Assembly (NCBI RefSeq): GCF_000150275.1
Contig: NW_002060956.1
Location: 186,001 to 250,000 of the forward strand
Direction of reading: 5' to 3'
DNA from: Trichoplax adhaerens
Lineage: Eukaryota; Placozoa; Uniplacotomia; Trichoplacea; Trichoplacidae
DNA length: 64,000 nucleotides
Part shown: in pieces, positions 37,001-49,782 of the stretch
Layout: each line of letters starts with the position of its first letter
How positions within the stretch are numbered: position 1 is the stretch's first letter
The notes under the pieces: generated by a model
The model's input: the letters and a program-made list of their open reading frames with translations, nothing else
The model's database searches: none
What the model was told of the DNA's origin: nothing
Translations under genes and position numbers: made by a program

Positions 37001-40000
37001 CATAATCTATTCGCCATCTTTCTCTATCACAGTAAACTAGCAATCAAACGACTTGTCAGCATTTTGAAATGCTTCGCTGCCGTATTGTTTATTGTCCACC
37101 ATTATTGTACTCATTGCATCAGGGAGTAACATAATTTCACGGGTGTATCGTAATGTAAGCAAGAGTTCAGTAGGAATGATTAATTATTACAACAATGACA
37201 AAATTTATTTATAGACATTTAGAAAGCATCAAACTTTTATAGGCTGCTGGAACGTCTATACGCGTAGAATCCACTCAAGATGTCGTATCATGGCATAACG
37301 CTTGAGCGACTAGTTGGAAGAGTTCTTGCTTTTAGATCTTTGAACGTGCTGCTCTACAGTATTATCAAGGCTAGATTATAGAATGATTGTTGAACAGCTT
37401 GTTTTTGACTGTATTTCACGTTGAGAATTAAACTAAACTCTCGTTCATGCCTACGAGTATACTATATACGTTATTCTTCATCATTGTAATAGCAATTACA
37501 TTTGCCAAATATAGTACAGCCTCTTAATAATAACTATAACTTTATTATTAAGCTATCTTCAATTTCTTTCTATGACGCAACGAAATGTACAAGGGGAGAT
37601 AATTTTGCTATTGAGATCAAGTCCTAACCTCACTTGTTTCCGAGATTAACTCCTTTGATCATGAATTAATGAATTCAAATAGGTATTTGGTTAGAAGGGA
37701 TTAAGGGCCAGTTGGGTTGATTCGTAAATTAATTAATTTTCACCTATTCTACTATAATAATTTTGATATTATAGTGTCTATTTACTTATGATGATAAGAA
37801 TCTTTTATTAATTATTTATACTATCTTTAGTAACCTGAAATTTAATGTTTATTTCCTATGTTGAATCAGTGCCCTTAATGTAGATGTGCGCGGCTAGTAC
37901 CAATAGTAGTAAATAGTCATTAAAATTACAATGCGCGGTGATGATGAACAGTCAAATTCATTACAATCTTGCCGATATCTAGTAACCGCTAACATGAAAG
38001 GAATCTCGTATTATACCTTCGTTTTAAAAATGGCGATAGGAACATGATGACATTGCAGCAGTGTTCATGAACTTGATGTATCCATTTGTTGTACTACGAG
38101 TATAAAGAAGTAGCGCACCTATTTAATGCTTTTTATCTCTACGTTTCGCCTACTCTACGCGTATATTAGAAACTCAATGCGATAGTGGCACAGCTGCCAT
38201 AACAAGGTATTGATTGATTGGTAGAACTATCTCTAGTTATATTCTTTCTCGGTTTTACTCTACAGTACAGTACTACTATTTGGCATTTAGCCAGAGATAA
38301 ATTACCTTATAGTTGTAGCTAATAAGCATGCATCTCCCTATTGATGAACATAGTGTGGCGTAGTACCTTTATGCGTACAGTTGTAAAACTGTAAAATTCC
38401 TCTTGAATGAAATTTCTTACTGAATAGATGCTCTGCAATTTTTCCTCTCTTGACCACCGTTGTTGTTCCTTTGATCCGTAGTTTCTTATACCGTACTACA
38501 GCGATTTCACTACCTCATCCTTACCTACTTGCCGGATTACTGTCATAGCTTTCGATTTTTTTATAAGGGAATGTAGTCAATTGACTCGTAAAAAAATTTA
38601 ATTTACTGATTAATTCAATTAATCCGTTCATAATTACATATCTTCCAAGTTGTTGAAAGTCAGCGTAGCATTCGTATTTCGAAACTGAAACGAATACAGT
38701 CATAGCAACATGGAGCCTTTTATTTCATACGGTTAATACTGTAGACACGACAGATTGATCATACTGTCCAGGCAGTAATCCTACCACTCTTTGTACAACA
38801 TTTTGCTGTGCAGTATTCATTAATTATTGACCGCAATCAAAAGATTTAAGAATTCCAGTGCATCAACAATAACGGTAATCAATACTATACTACTACTAAT
38901 AATACTGTACGGCTGTGGAGCTTGGGTAAAGTAGTTTGCAATATTGTTTCATGATTTGATGAAATTAAAAAAAATACGAGTAAAAAGGCTCCACTCGTTG
39001 ATCTAATTAAAAACTGAAAGAATGCAATATCTCGGATATTTTAACAACAAACTCACAGGAAATGAACACGTGGATATAAAGTTTGACTAATACGAAAAAA
39101 TTTGTTTTACAAATTGAGGTTACAAATTCTTTCCTGATGGAAATATTTCGGATATTCCTGACTGATTGAATTGATTGATTCATGAATTAATAGCGAATAC
39201 TAGTTGTATCGTTGAATTGGGCTAAATTACCAGCGTATGCATCACTCTTGTACTGTACACTAGAAATAACTCCACTTTGGTGTGTCTCCTAGCTTATCGG
39301 AGATGGCGACACTGGCAGACTTTGCATAAAAGCCAATTGTGTTCATGTTCCAGATAAGTCACTAATCTTCATTAACCGTTACATTGCTGTTCTATTTGCA
39401 GGCATACGTATTGTACTTTCTTATTGCTGATGGAATGGAATGTCTTGGTTCGCGCCAGTATTTTATCGTTGGATAAAAGAATGCAATAATCTCTTGGAAA
39501 ATTGATATTTTTATACGCCCTTTTATTGTCTTTTAACTACCTACTGTATGTCCAGTTAATCTATCTAAATCTGGTATAGAGTACAAATTGAATCTTGCCT
39601 GCATTAAAAGCAAGTTACTACTAATCTTTATCCGTTATCTATCGTCTGGGATACAACATTTTGACGCCCCTAATCATCGACTACAGTTTTTGCACAGTAC
39701 CTTATTGGAATTATATTGGATTGTCCAACAATAGCCACTACACTACAGTGAAAGATCTTGCTATATAATCTGTGCAATCATTATAACACCAATAATCCAG
39801 AATTGAAAAGATCGCGACAAGTCGGAAGATTTTCATAATAAATTTTATCCAACAAATCGAAGGGATAATTACCATTGTTTATCGACGTTGTCCACTTTTC
39901 CAGCTGCTTAACGAATAAACTAAGCCAAGACAGTTGAAGCTTCTGCAATAATCATCGATTGTAAGGTACGAGCTAGAAGGTAAAGGAATATAGGCTGTCA

Positions 40001-41312
40001 TAATGATGCATTGACATTACTCGTATACTTTCCATTGTTGAATCATCTCGGTGCTAGTTGTAATGACCATTTACAATAGTGCTTATTTATTTACAACAAC
40101 TGAACTGACGATTTACAGTATTTCACTCCAAATTGCATGCTATATTGGCTGTATAATTTTAAATTTGAATCGATATTTTAAAGTTACCCCTGTTTCACAT
40201 TGTAAATGGATTTTTTTGTACCAACGATATGGTCAAGAGAGCTTATTCGAGTTTTTAGTGATGTAATACTCAGAATTGAAAATGGTAAGATCAATCGGAG
40301 ATCAATATGAAGTGCAGCAAGATGATGAAAATTTGAAAACAATTTTTTGGATCATCTTTTATAGCGATTGCTGGAAACAAATTGTTATCGCTACAAGACC
40401 TCTATTTGAAGGTCCGACCTATACCAAGAATTCAGTTTGCAAATAGATCGCGACTACATTAGCACCAAATTTCTCTACTGTTTTCAATCATGATTGATTC
40501 TTGTTTACACTAAATAATTTCTACTTCTCCTTTGTATGCTATGACCATTCGACTTTGAAATATTTCACATCATGTCATCATATATTACAGTACAGTATTG
40601 AGGCACTACTTGGTCTACTCTCAGAACCGTAAATGGACGATGAAAGTCCTATAAAGCAGAAGGAAACGGCCATTTTTAAACTAGCGTAGTTCGAAATTCG
40701 TTAGTACGCAAAACATGGATGCTCTCTATGAGATTGTGATTGTATAAGCTAGATTAGTTTATTACAGTACTCTTATTTCTTGCAAGTACAATAAATAATA
40801 TAATTAATCAACGATACTGAAAGTCTGAAACTATTTTCATCACTTTACATCATTGTAACTACGTTGGTGACAAAGTACGGAAGAGGCCAAGGTAGTTATT
40901 TAGTGACTTGCACCTAAATGACATACGATTGCTATGCAATAACCGTTGAATAGTGAATCATTATAATGAGAGTTGAATACAGTAATATTCATGAAAATTT
41001 CACGAGACAATCACCTGCTTCACCTAGTAAACGGAGAAAAGTCAACAATGTTGTCTTTCCAGCCACGTAACACTGTCGTTTATTGTTTTATCATACGATC
41101 TATGCTCCTTGTGTATGACGATGAAACCTTTCACGGTAGTACCCCCTTGCATCACTAAGATTATGGACTCGTCTCCTCGCTCTCCCCATGATGCAATCTA
41201 AACACACATTCGGTATTACTATCTGGTTCTATCAACAGGTTCGTTACGGCCATTCGTTGAGTCGCATAGACTATCAACTCTGACTACTGCAACCTCTTCA
41301 GTTTCATTTTTC

Positions 41313-41745
41313 CTACTGTAGTCATTTTACGACAGTGAAGAAATGCAATAATGATCATAGCAGTATGTTACTTGGTACTGTATATATCTGTCAACAAGTT
41401 GGTCGTAGCCGCATGGACATGATCAAGTCTGACTCGTATACAATCTGTTGCAACATATCGATTTTTCACTTTTTCTCACTGTAGTCATTTTACGGCAGTG
41501 AAGAAATGCAATCGTGATTACTGGTTATATTTGCCAACAAGTCGGTTGCAGCCGTGCGTTTACTCATTTTTCCCACTGTAGTCGTTTCACGGCAATGAAT
41601 AAATCCAGCAATCATAATAATAATAATAATTACTGATTTGCTGTCTAGTGTTCTGCTGTCGACATGTCTGTCTAGCCGTGTACCCCTATCCATTTTCGCT
41701 TTTCCCAGTCTAGTCGTTTTACAACAGTGAAGAAAATGAAAAATA
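41313..41745. repeat. Four-copy irregular repeat with an internal inverted repeat
   Basis: The core cactgtagtc-attttacg-gcagtgaagaaatgcaat appears with variation at about 41313, 41476, 41573 and 41705 (spacings 163, 97 and 132 bp). Each core carries imperfect CACTG...CAGTG arms. The parts between cores also resemble each other (for example gccaacaagtcggttgcagccg against gtcaacaagttggtcgtagccg). No coding potential recognised. Confidence 0.7.
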
Positions 41746-41900
41746 GATCAAGGGTAGTGCAGTGAATACGGAATCAGATTAGCGGAAGAACTTGACTTTC
41801 GGCAGTTTTTAAATCAAGTTTCTTGTAATAAGAATGAGCTCTAGCCGTAGACACTAGCCAATTCCTGGTTCTATCTATCAATCGCCATCAAAATGATAAC

Positions 41901-41919
41901 TTTTTTTTTTTTTTTTTTT
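41901..41919. repeat. Poly-T tract (19 T)
   Basis: Uninterrupted run of nineteen T residues. It could be the poly-A end of a minus-strand retroposed sequence, but no adjoining element or target-site duplication was recognised. Confidence 0.85.
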
Positions 41920-41969
41920 CTTGGAATGTTCTGTGAAAGCATGACGTAACCGCTAGTCTGCACCGTATT

Positions 41970-41986
41970 GTACAGTATGTACTGTA
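41970..41986. repeat. TACAGTA-TG-TACTGTA inverted repeat
   Basis: Two perfect 7-nt arms around a 2-nt centre. The same word with its flanking G residues recurs at 62271-62288, 20 kb away. Confidence 0.8.
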
Positions 41987-42018
41987 GACCTGGTATTAAT
42001 CCAGTCCAGCCGCAGTTT

Positions 42019-42045
42019 TGCTTACAGTACATTGTACTGTAAGCA
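42019..42045. repeat. Perfect hairpin, 12-bp arms and 3-nt loop
   Basis: TGCTTACAGTAC is followed by ATT and its exact reverse complement GTACTGTAAGCA. The arms contain the same ACAGTAC/GTACTGT word as other palindromes in the window. Confidence 0.85.
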
Positions 42046-44684
42046 CCGGGCTACTGTACTGCAGGTAGAAATTGTTTACTCATTCTGATTCATGCTTGCC
42101 ATTGTCTTTCCCATTGTTCATCGTTGCGCATTTGAAATCAATCGACAATTCTTATTGACGGTATACCGGCGTTAATTTGTTCAATTATTACTTGCACGAT
42201 CGGTAGTCTTATTTAGATTGATTTTACAAGCCTGATCCAAGCTATTTTTCATTCTGCATGTCAGTATGGATGTTGTAGGAAAAGTGTAAAAGCAGTATTT
42301 GAAATTTTTTGGGGCTAGGTTTTACTGAAATCGCGTCATTTTTGGTGTCCTTAAAAAGCTGGAAAGTTGTTGGCAAGAGGTCAGTAATAATGGAGTACTA
42401 GAAATGATCGGATGGATAATCATCATAGTAACCGAATCGAAATGGCAAGCTGATCACCCTTTTACAACCCTTTCCCAACTGATCGATATGCCATATATGC
42501 ATTGTGCTTTCCCTAGTGATTTGTAGTGTGTACTTGCAGTACCTATTCCTGTACCTATTCCTCCGGCATGCATATCATGTTATCAAAGATGTGTCTGGCT
42601 ATAAATAGACTTGGAGTGTGCTTCTATGTTCAATATGCGGTAGTAGTACTAAAGTCGGATAGCAAGCTAGATCGTGATCCGGTAGATGGGGGGTATAAAA
42701 TAGAAATGAAGAAGCAAGATACAATCGCTAGAGTACAAGAGTATCAGGAGTAAAAACGACAATCACCACCTTGAAGAAAAATACAGCCGAGGACTCTCGA
42801 GATCATCACGTGAATAGACTTAGAAGGCGCTGTAAATCACTACCAGGCATAGTAACAGAGAGTGATCGATTCCATTCTGCATTAGACTATATAGCTTATT
42901 ATGACAGCGACAGTATTGATGATGGGACGACTACGATATCAATTTGCAAACATGTCGTAGTAAAGGCATACTGTATGCCTGTGGATGTGTGAAGTAAATG
43001 CCTTGAAATCGGAACATAGCGACTAGAATAAAACCAGTAGATTGGCTCAAGCAATGTAGTCGTGTACGGCAAAATGGTACTGTACAAGTGGCGCTTAGAT
43101 TGTTTAGAACAGTGTTCAATTTCTACCTAGTGCAAAGCTTTCCTAGGATAGAAAGACTACTGTATTGCAAGACAATCTTCACTCATCTGTTACGTCATGC
43201 TAGTACCCAATGGACGACAGACAATCAAGATGTTTTTCCTCTTTTACTAGCCCTAATATAGTCTCCTCCATTCATGCAAGCAGTATGTTTTGTGAGGAAT
43301 AGTGCAATATTTTTCGTGTGATCATTTATTACGTAGCTACCGTAGGCATTTGGGTGTGTAGTACCATTGGCCGGTATGCATGTTCTTCACACTTTCAGTA
43401 GTTGTCTAATGATTAGTTACTACAATTATTGCAAAGTGTGAAAGAAACTTGGATGGCCTGGCTTAATATAATTGGTTGCTACTACCCAAACTATTCTTCC
43501 AATTTCTTATATATACTTGTTCTGTAACACCTTGTGCGTTAGTCATAGCTCTCAATCGTACAGTACACGTACTTAGGCAGGCCTTGTTCAACTATTTCTC
43601 CTTATTCATTTCACGCTGAAACGTTGAAACTTGAATTGAAAAATTATTGCATTTATTTGAGCATAGTGGTACAATTTATTTTTTAATGTCCTAAATGGCT
43701 TTAAATTTGTCCAAATTTAAGAATTTAAAAATTTTCAATTTGAATCATGTCGTGTTTGTACTATATTTTTAGATTTGCCGATTCATTTATAACTTCAGCT
43801 GATTCAGAAAAGACAAAGATTCGCTTCTGAGGTAAGGATCAAGAATACAGTACTGATTTCAAATTTTATAGTTATTTTTTAAAATTTGCAAATTTAGTGT
43901 ATTCCATACTTGCTTTTACCATGATGATCGTGTCTTCCTCTTGGATTGAACTCCATTGATTATGTAGTTAAATTAATTTCCAATTCATTCGCAATTGCAA
44001 GTTACATTAACATAAGGAGAAAATGATTGATAGCGTGGTGCTCATATTGAATATGAGAAGCTTTTCAATTATAAAAAGTAGAGTATGACTAATGACAATA
44101 TGAAAGCACGGTAGCATTAGTCGCATTTTTTGAATTTAAAAGTGTTTCCATATTACAACCGACATAGTTGAACAAGATATACGGCATGCCGTATTAATGT
44201 GTGATATAAAAGGAATTTTTGTATTATTCCATTTCCAACGTATATCATTGTATGCGTTCTCGACGACTACTGTACTGGATAGACTAAGGAGAAAATTGTC
44301 GTTGATGTTGTATTGTCAGCCCTCGACAGTCTGCGAGTAGTCATACTATGCTACACGTATATACTATATGCTAGTTTTTTTTAACACAAGTATGCGATAT
44401 TCATTCGATCAGTTTTAGTGTTACTACAAATAGAACTGTCTATTTGTGCAGTATTTGCATAAGAGAAATGAATACGTGTAGTTACTCTATTGAGATATGC
44501 ACAGTATTTATGCATTGCTTAATTAATCTCAATAGGCAATTTAAAAAAATGCTATTTTTTCTATAGAGTTTAACTTGACGTAGTGATGATAATACAATTA
44601 TTTTTTTAGATGATTGCTTTTCATAATTAAGATTTATACTTTTGTAAATAAAATTAGATTTAACAATACTGTGCTCCGTGTCTA

Positions 44685-46194
44685 ATGCTAATAGCGAAAA
44701 TGCCGTCGATAAAAAAACAGAAGAAAAAGAAGCCATCCCCATCCAAACGACCCAGCTATCAACGCTATGCCAAACCTCCGTTATCCTACATCGCCTTGAT
44801 TTCTATGGCCATAGATGCCTCACCAGACAAGCGTTGTACGCTCAACGATATCAATAAATACTTGGTTGATAACTTTGACTTTTTCCGTGGCAACTACACC
44901 GGCTGGAAAAATTCGGTTAGTTTGAACATGCATTGATTTGTTACAGTCTATTATTATATGCGGAAATAGAACTAGACGCATATGATAATTATAATTGATC
45001 AATGCACCGTAACTATCTTAATATGGTGTTATATCCTGCATGCTATCGAGTTAATAACTAGTGGTATACGTCTTCCATTTGAAAAATTATTATTCGAATA
45101 AAGCTATGTCCATGTTGGGAACCTACAGTATTGAATGATGCTTTTTTTCAATTTCTTGCCACGCATAATAATGTGTGTATATTTAAAATGGTAATGAAAC
45201 TTACTTTAAACTACTTCTGTATAATCTGTAGAATTGTGAAAAATTCAATATCGCAGTTTATTTACTTTGTCCCAATCGACCATCATGCTCGATTGGATTA
45301 ATCATAGAATGCCTTGTATTGTCCTATTTTTCATCTATTTACTTCAATGGCCGTATATTCATAAAATTGCTATTGATATGATAGGTGCGACATAATTTAT
45401 CGCTAAATGACTGCTTTATTAAAGTCCTCAAAGATCCCAATCGACCGTGGGGTAAAGATAATTACTGGACAATTAATGAACAGAGTGGATTTACCAGCGC
45501 AGCTGTAGAGAGTTACAAGAGAAGAAGAAAGAGACTTCGAGCAGATAATGATGCATCGTCTGTTACTACCGATGATAATGTTTCCATTATAAGGAGCCGT
45601 ACCAACAGTTCTTCCGATGTGACGGAATCCAGTTATGATCATGCTACTGTCAATTCGACGAGTATTCATCATGAAATCGCCCCAAGTTGTAGTTCTCGAG
45701 GTTCAACGAGTGGAACAACGACACCTAATGCTACGCATTTTGCAAAAGCAGATGAAAGTGCTGTTACCAACTACGACGAACTGATCGATGAAAATAAAAA
45801 TCGTATTAGCAATGTGGCTGTCAAGCCTAATGGTGATCAATGCTTTATGTCAGCGGCAGAGAAATTCTTAGAAGCAGCGTATATTAAGCAACAAATTCAA
45901 GCTACGAATTGTATGCCTGTTGCAGGCATGACTGCATCCGTGTCCAATGTACCTTGTGTTAATATACCTTTTAATAATAGCCATGTAACACCGATGAATA
46001 GTCTGGCTCAAGTGGCACGGTCGCCGGCTTTTGGATCTCAATTTAATAATGCTACATTAATTTATCCTTACCATAACTTTTTATATAGATCTTTATATCC
46101 TCCTACTCAACCTGTTGAATCTTACCCTTATCCTAGATTTCATTATTGCTACGCAAATCACGTTAGTGCTACCAATGCTGCTTGTAGCAAGTAA
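44685..46194 (+). CDS. FoxQ1: Forkhead transcription factor, FoxQ1-like (two exons)
   Basis: Nuclear forkhead factor; exons 44685-44915 and 45385-46194 join in phase 0 to 346 residues. ATG at 44685 is the longest start, but ATG at 44700 (341 residues) has an A at -3 and may be the real one. A lysine-rich N-terminus precedes the forkhead domain (about 30-129). Helix 3 [18 protein letters not shown] and the following [14 protein letters not shown] match FoxQ1, whose known members carry RPWGKDNYW. Wing 2 is unusual: where FoxQ1 has a Phe-containing NSEYTFADGVF-like stretch, this reads [14 protein letters not shown] before RRRKRLR. The intron lies between NS and VRHN inside the DNA-recognition region, exactly as in the FoxF gene 7 kb away. 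The C-terminus is Asn/Ser-rich with Tyr/Pro-rich patches and no other domain recognised. Class assignment is fairly secure; phylogeny could still place it as a FoxQ1-FoxF intermediate. Confidence 0.86.
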
Positions 46195-48107
46195 GGAATG
46201 AAGAAGAAAAAATGTAGTTTAAGGAGGAATCGAGTGATTCCCAATCAAGGCTGGCTGCAACAGCCATCGATGACGGCAGTCGATAGCGTAGCAATTTTTT
46301 CAGTATGGAATAATCGAACTTCGAAAATTCAGGTTTTTTTTTTTTCCCCCTCCATGCCGGCATATGAAGGCCAAGCAATCCATCTATTTAGCAGCAAGCC
46401 TTTAATAGTGAACGAAGAGTTAGTACTGTAAAACAGTTTGGATCCGTACGTACATTGGCACTATAATGTACGATAGATTAAATTATTGGTATCATTCTAA
46501 GCCTACATGTAGTTTTTAATTTGTTGTATTAGCATTGGTTACAGAGACAACTTAGATAACTTGATAAAGTTATTAAGGTGTCCAATTTTCATGTCACTAG
46601 AACTTGTACTCTTGATAGTCTGCTCAAATGGATAGCGTTCTAGACGACTTATGACAGCTTATCAAATAACAAGAGGTAGCTTAACGAATATAATGATAAC
46701 GTTTGACATACCTCTTCTTGCCAGGTATGGGGTTGAAGGCTAACATTTTTTTTTGTGTTCTATTACATTTTACTAATTGTGATGGAAAGCTAAGAATAAT
46801 TGATATAACGTAACATAGTAAAATAAATAGAATCAGACGCCAGATTCAATGGTATCTTCCATGGATACTCAATATCGTTTTGCTCTCTAATACTGTATAA
46901 CATTTTGTATAATACAGCTAATTGCAATATTGTCCTAATTTATCATGCATATATCTCCAATTGAAATAAATTTTATGTGATTGGAAAGGATGAGGTTATC
47001 ACGTGTAGATTTATTTAATGATTGATTCCAATTTCTCTGGATTTTACCATGCTAAGTGGAAGCGGGCATTTTTTACCAATGCAAGTTTGAAGAATCTGGA
47101 GACAATTTTTGTTACAGTATTGCACATAGTAGTGAAATGGCGTTGTAGGTGTATTTTAGAGTATTGAAATAACGAGCACCGAAGCCTCTCGACGCGGAGT
47201 ATATTCTATATGCATGATGATCCTTGTATTTTGTTGAGTAAATTAACAAACGGGTTGTAGGAATGATTCGATTGCAAATGGCACCACTACGCTCATCCGT
47301 TCGTAGATTTAGTTTTGAGGCATGATGAGAAAACTTGCTCATTGCTATTTTCTCAAAGCCCAACGGTATTTGCGTCTAGCCTGCTGGGTCGATTGCTTAT
47401 TGTAGATTTGAACTAGCACAGCGATTGGAAAAGTTCAGTACAATTATTTATTAATAATGCAGCAATCTATCCACATGCATTGAATCTAGAAGTAACTACA
47501 GTAATTCATGTTAATACTAAGTACTGCGATCAGCTTGATAAAGTCCCAATAGCAAAATGGGTGTTGAGAAAGTATTTTAAGAGGGTAGCGAAAACTTACT
47601 CGATCGCAGTGAATAGATTCGTAACTGCGTTGTACTTTCCAATTTGCCATGATGGCGGCGTTGGTGTCCTTAAGCACGGAAGTTTTTTCTTTGGCCTCGA
47701 TGTCCTTGACAGTAATAAGGCTACTGAGTGAAAAACAACCGAAAAATAGCGCATGGTTCTACATAGTAAAGGGAGTAATGGACGCTAGAAACACTTTTAT
47801 GCACAATCCTTGCTCAGGCAGTAGCTTACTTTGAGCGTAACTAGACTGTAAAATTATATTTCTTCTTTCATACTACAAGGATTACTTTTTGATAGCCTCT
47901 AGCTGAATCTATAAGTTGGATCATCAGTTATGATCTGCAATGGCAGTTATGGATTACTCCACACCGGATTGGGTGGCCCACAGCTATACAGCATCGTTTG
48001 GCAAAGCCGTACATGGTTTAGTTTTGTCCTAGATGTACCGAAAAATCTCAAGATGAGCGTACTCGATTTGAATTTTTTTACTGTACGTTACTGCAGGACC
48101 ACGAATG

Positions 48108-48840
48108 AAAAATGGCTTTACTCCATTAGACTGACTAGGCAAGCGAAAAATTGGGGCAAGAAATCAAGATGAATGCCGTACTCGCCCAGAAGCTGAAGTA
48201 TGGTATAATAAATTCATTTTACACTATATTTTTCTGGACTTTTTATTACGGCATCGTTCAGGTTTTCTGCAACCCGAAACACAGTACACCAAATTTTCAA
48301 AATGTCCGGAAATGCAAATTGTCAACCCTGGTGTGGAATTCAGTACAGAATACGGATATGCAAATGAAGGAGAACTTTGCAAATCTTCACCAACTCATGC
48401 TCTACCGTGCATTATACTAGCTTGGCAAGCGAAAAAAAATGGGAGGCAACAAGTGAAGATGCATTCCTTGTTGGATCAGGAGCTTAAGCGTAGTTCAGTG
48501 AATTGCCTTTTTTCCTGTCCTGGACATTTTCTTACAGCACTGTGTAGCAAATTGAAAAATGTCCAGAAATGCAAATTGTCTACCAACATATGCAAATGAA
48601 GTAAAGACCTTGACCAATTTTTTAGGGCCTAACATGCTCTAATGCATTAAACTGACTAGCCAAGTGACAAAAAATTGGAGACAAGAAATGAAGATGAATG
48701 CCTTGCTCGATCAGTAGCTCGAACGTAGTTCAGTGAATTCCATTTTTACTGTCGTGGACATTTTTAGTTACAGCACAGTCAAGTAAATTGAAAAATGTCC
48801 ACAAATGGAAATGAATGATCTACCCTTATGCGGAATCCAG
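48108..48840. repeat. Three-unit degenerate tandem array, about 240-285 bp period
   Basis: Anchor words ctgactaggcaagcgaaaaa (48131), a related word near 48415, and ctgactagccaagtgacaaa (48652) begin three related units. Each continues through a gaagatgaatgcc-like block and a gtccrgaaatgcaaattgtc-like block. Units differ by indels and substitutions, so the array is old. It is not a CRISPR: units are long, degenerate and lack spacers. Confidence 0.75.
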
Positions 48841-49782
48841 TACATACTGTATTTCAATGAAGTCCAGTATAGTAGAAAGCTGTATAAAATTTTATTTTGG
48901 GGAGTTTCTACTAGCAAGGACTAAAATCGATCGATCGTTTTCTTTCTTTTTCAAGTACAGCATGAGATAGAAGGTAGACATTTTTAGCATTTTTCCAGTC
49001 TCTCCTACAGGCTAGTACTGTAAAATGTGTTGTCTTTTTCCTTCTTTTTCAAGTAGTCGCTTGGTCTTGATCATCTCGAACTTAGTTTACCCTTCTTTAA
49101 AGTGGATAGTACAGTAGTGTAGTTCGCTATGTCGGAAATACCCTTGTCTTTTTCACTGCTTATGGACTGGCATAGGCGGCCATTTATTGCCTTATAAAGC
49201 TTTCTCTTGAAGCCTTTTTCATGGCAATCCATGCTGATGATGGTGGACAAGGTGTTAATTGGCGGCATTGATGAGTATGGGTGTTATTTCAGAAGCCTTT
49301 AGTGGAGTCCAACTGACTAAATCAAGTGGGCAAAATGACTTTGTACACTTCCGCAAAACGCGTCCTGTGGAGTCCTCCATCTCCTGACGAATCCACGGGT
49401 ATTCTATTACTACTCTTTGATTGGGCTGCAGCGACCATTACGTCGTATACAGGTGTTGAATTTGGTAGTAAAACTCGGATGCAAATGCATCGGAAAGCCT
49501 ACATCCAATCCTGTAGTAAAATAAGCCAATCGGAAGAGCAACCACATTACTTGGCACATAGAAGCAATTTAACCTGGGGAATACCCACAACGGTAAATAG
49601 ACATTTCTCATTCTCAATAGGATTGATTTTTATTATTATGAATGATGTACAAATGATCGGTTGGTATGATGACTACAAGGTAAATCAATGATGAACGCAT
49701 TTCATGTCTGCTTGAAAATTTTCAACTCATGATTGCCAATCTTGTCGTTGATGGATAACTCTATTGGATAGCTACGATCCAT

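Larger units (their letters stand above)
13619..44684. other. 31-kb noncoding interval between divergent FoxC and FoxQ1-like genes
   Basis: No open reading frame in this stretch exceeds about 92 codons, and none resembles a known protein or joins into a multi-exon gene by eye. No reverse transcriptase, transposase, tRNA or rRNA was recognised. Visible structure: degenerate local duplications near 18.1, 26.2 and 41.5 kb, homopolymer tracts at 32.65 and 41.9 kb, inverted repeats at 32.68, 34.05 and 42.03 kb, and frequent ACAGTA/TACTGT words, densest toward 38-43 kb. It must contain the promoters of both flanking forkhead genes and is the obvious place for their enhancers (inference). Unannotated noncoding RNA or 5' UTR exons cannot be excluded. 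Confidence 0.75.

Noticed and set aside
42526-42992. Two adjacent frames (75 and 73 codons) upstream of the FoxQ1-like gene
   Set aside because: They lie in different frames, match nothing I know, and do not join through plausible splice sites.
13619-44684. Search for transposons, tRNAs, rRNAs and snRNAs
   Set aside because: No reverse transcriptase or transposase motif, no long terminal or inverted repeats with a coding core, and no tRNA T-loop with matching stem was seen by eye; absence should be confirmed with dedicated software.
49326-49691. 121-codon frame between FoxQ1-like and FoxF
   Set aside because: No recognisable domain, it overlaps no similarity to known families, and frames of this length occur by chance in the G+C-richer spots here. 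Left unannotated as a gene.
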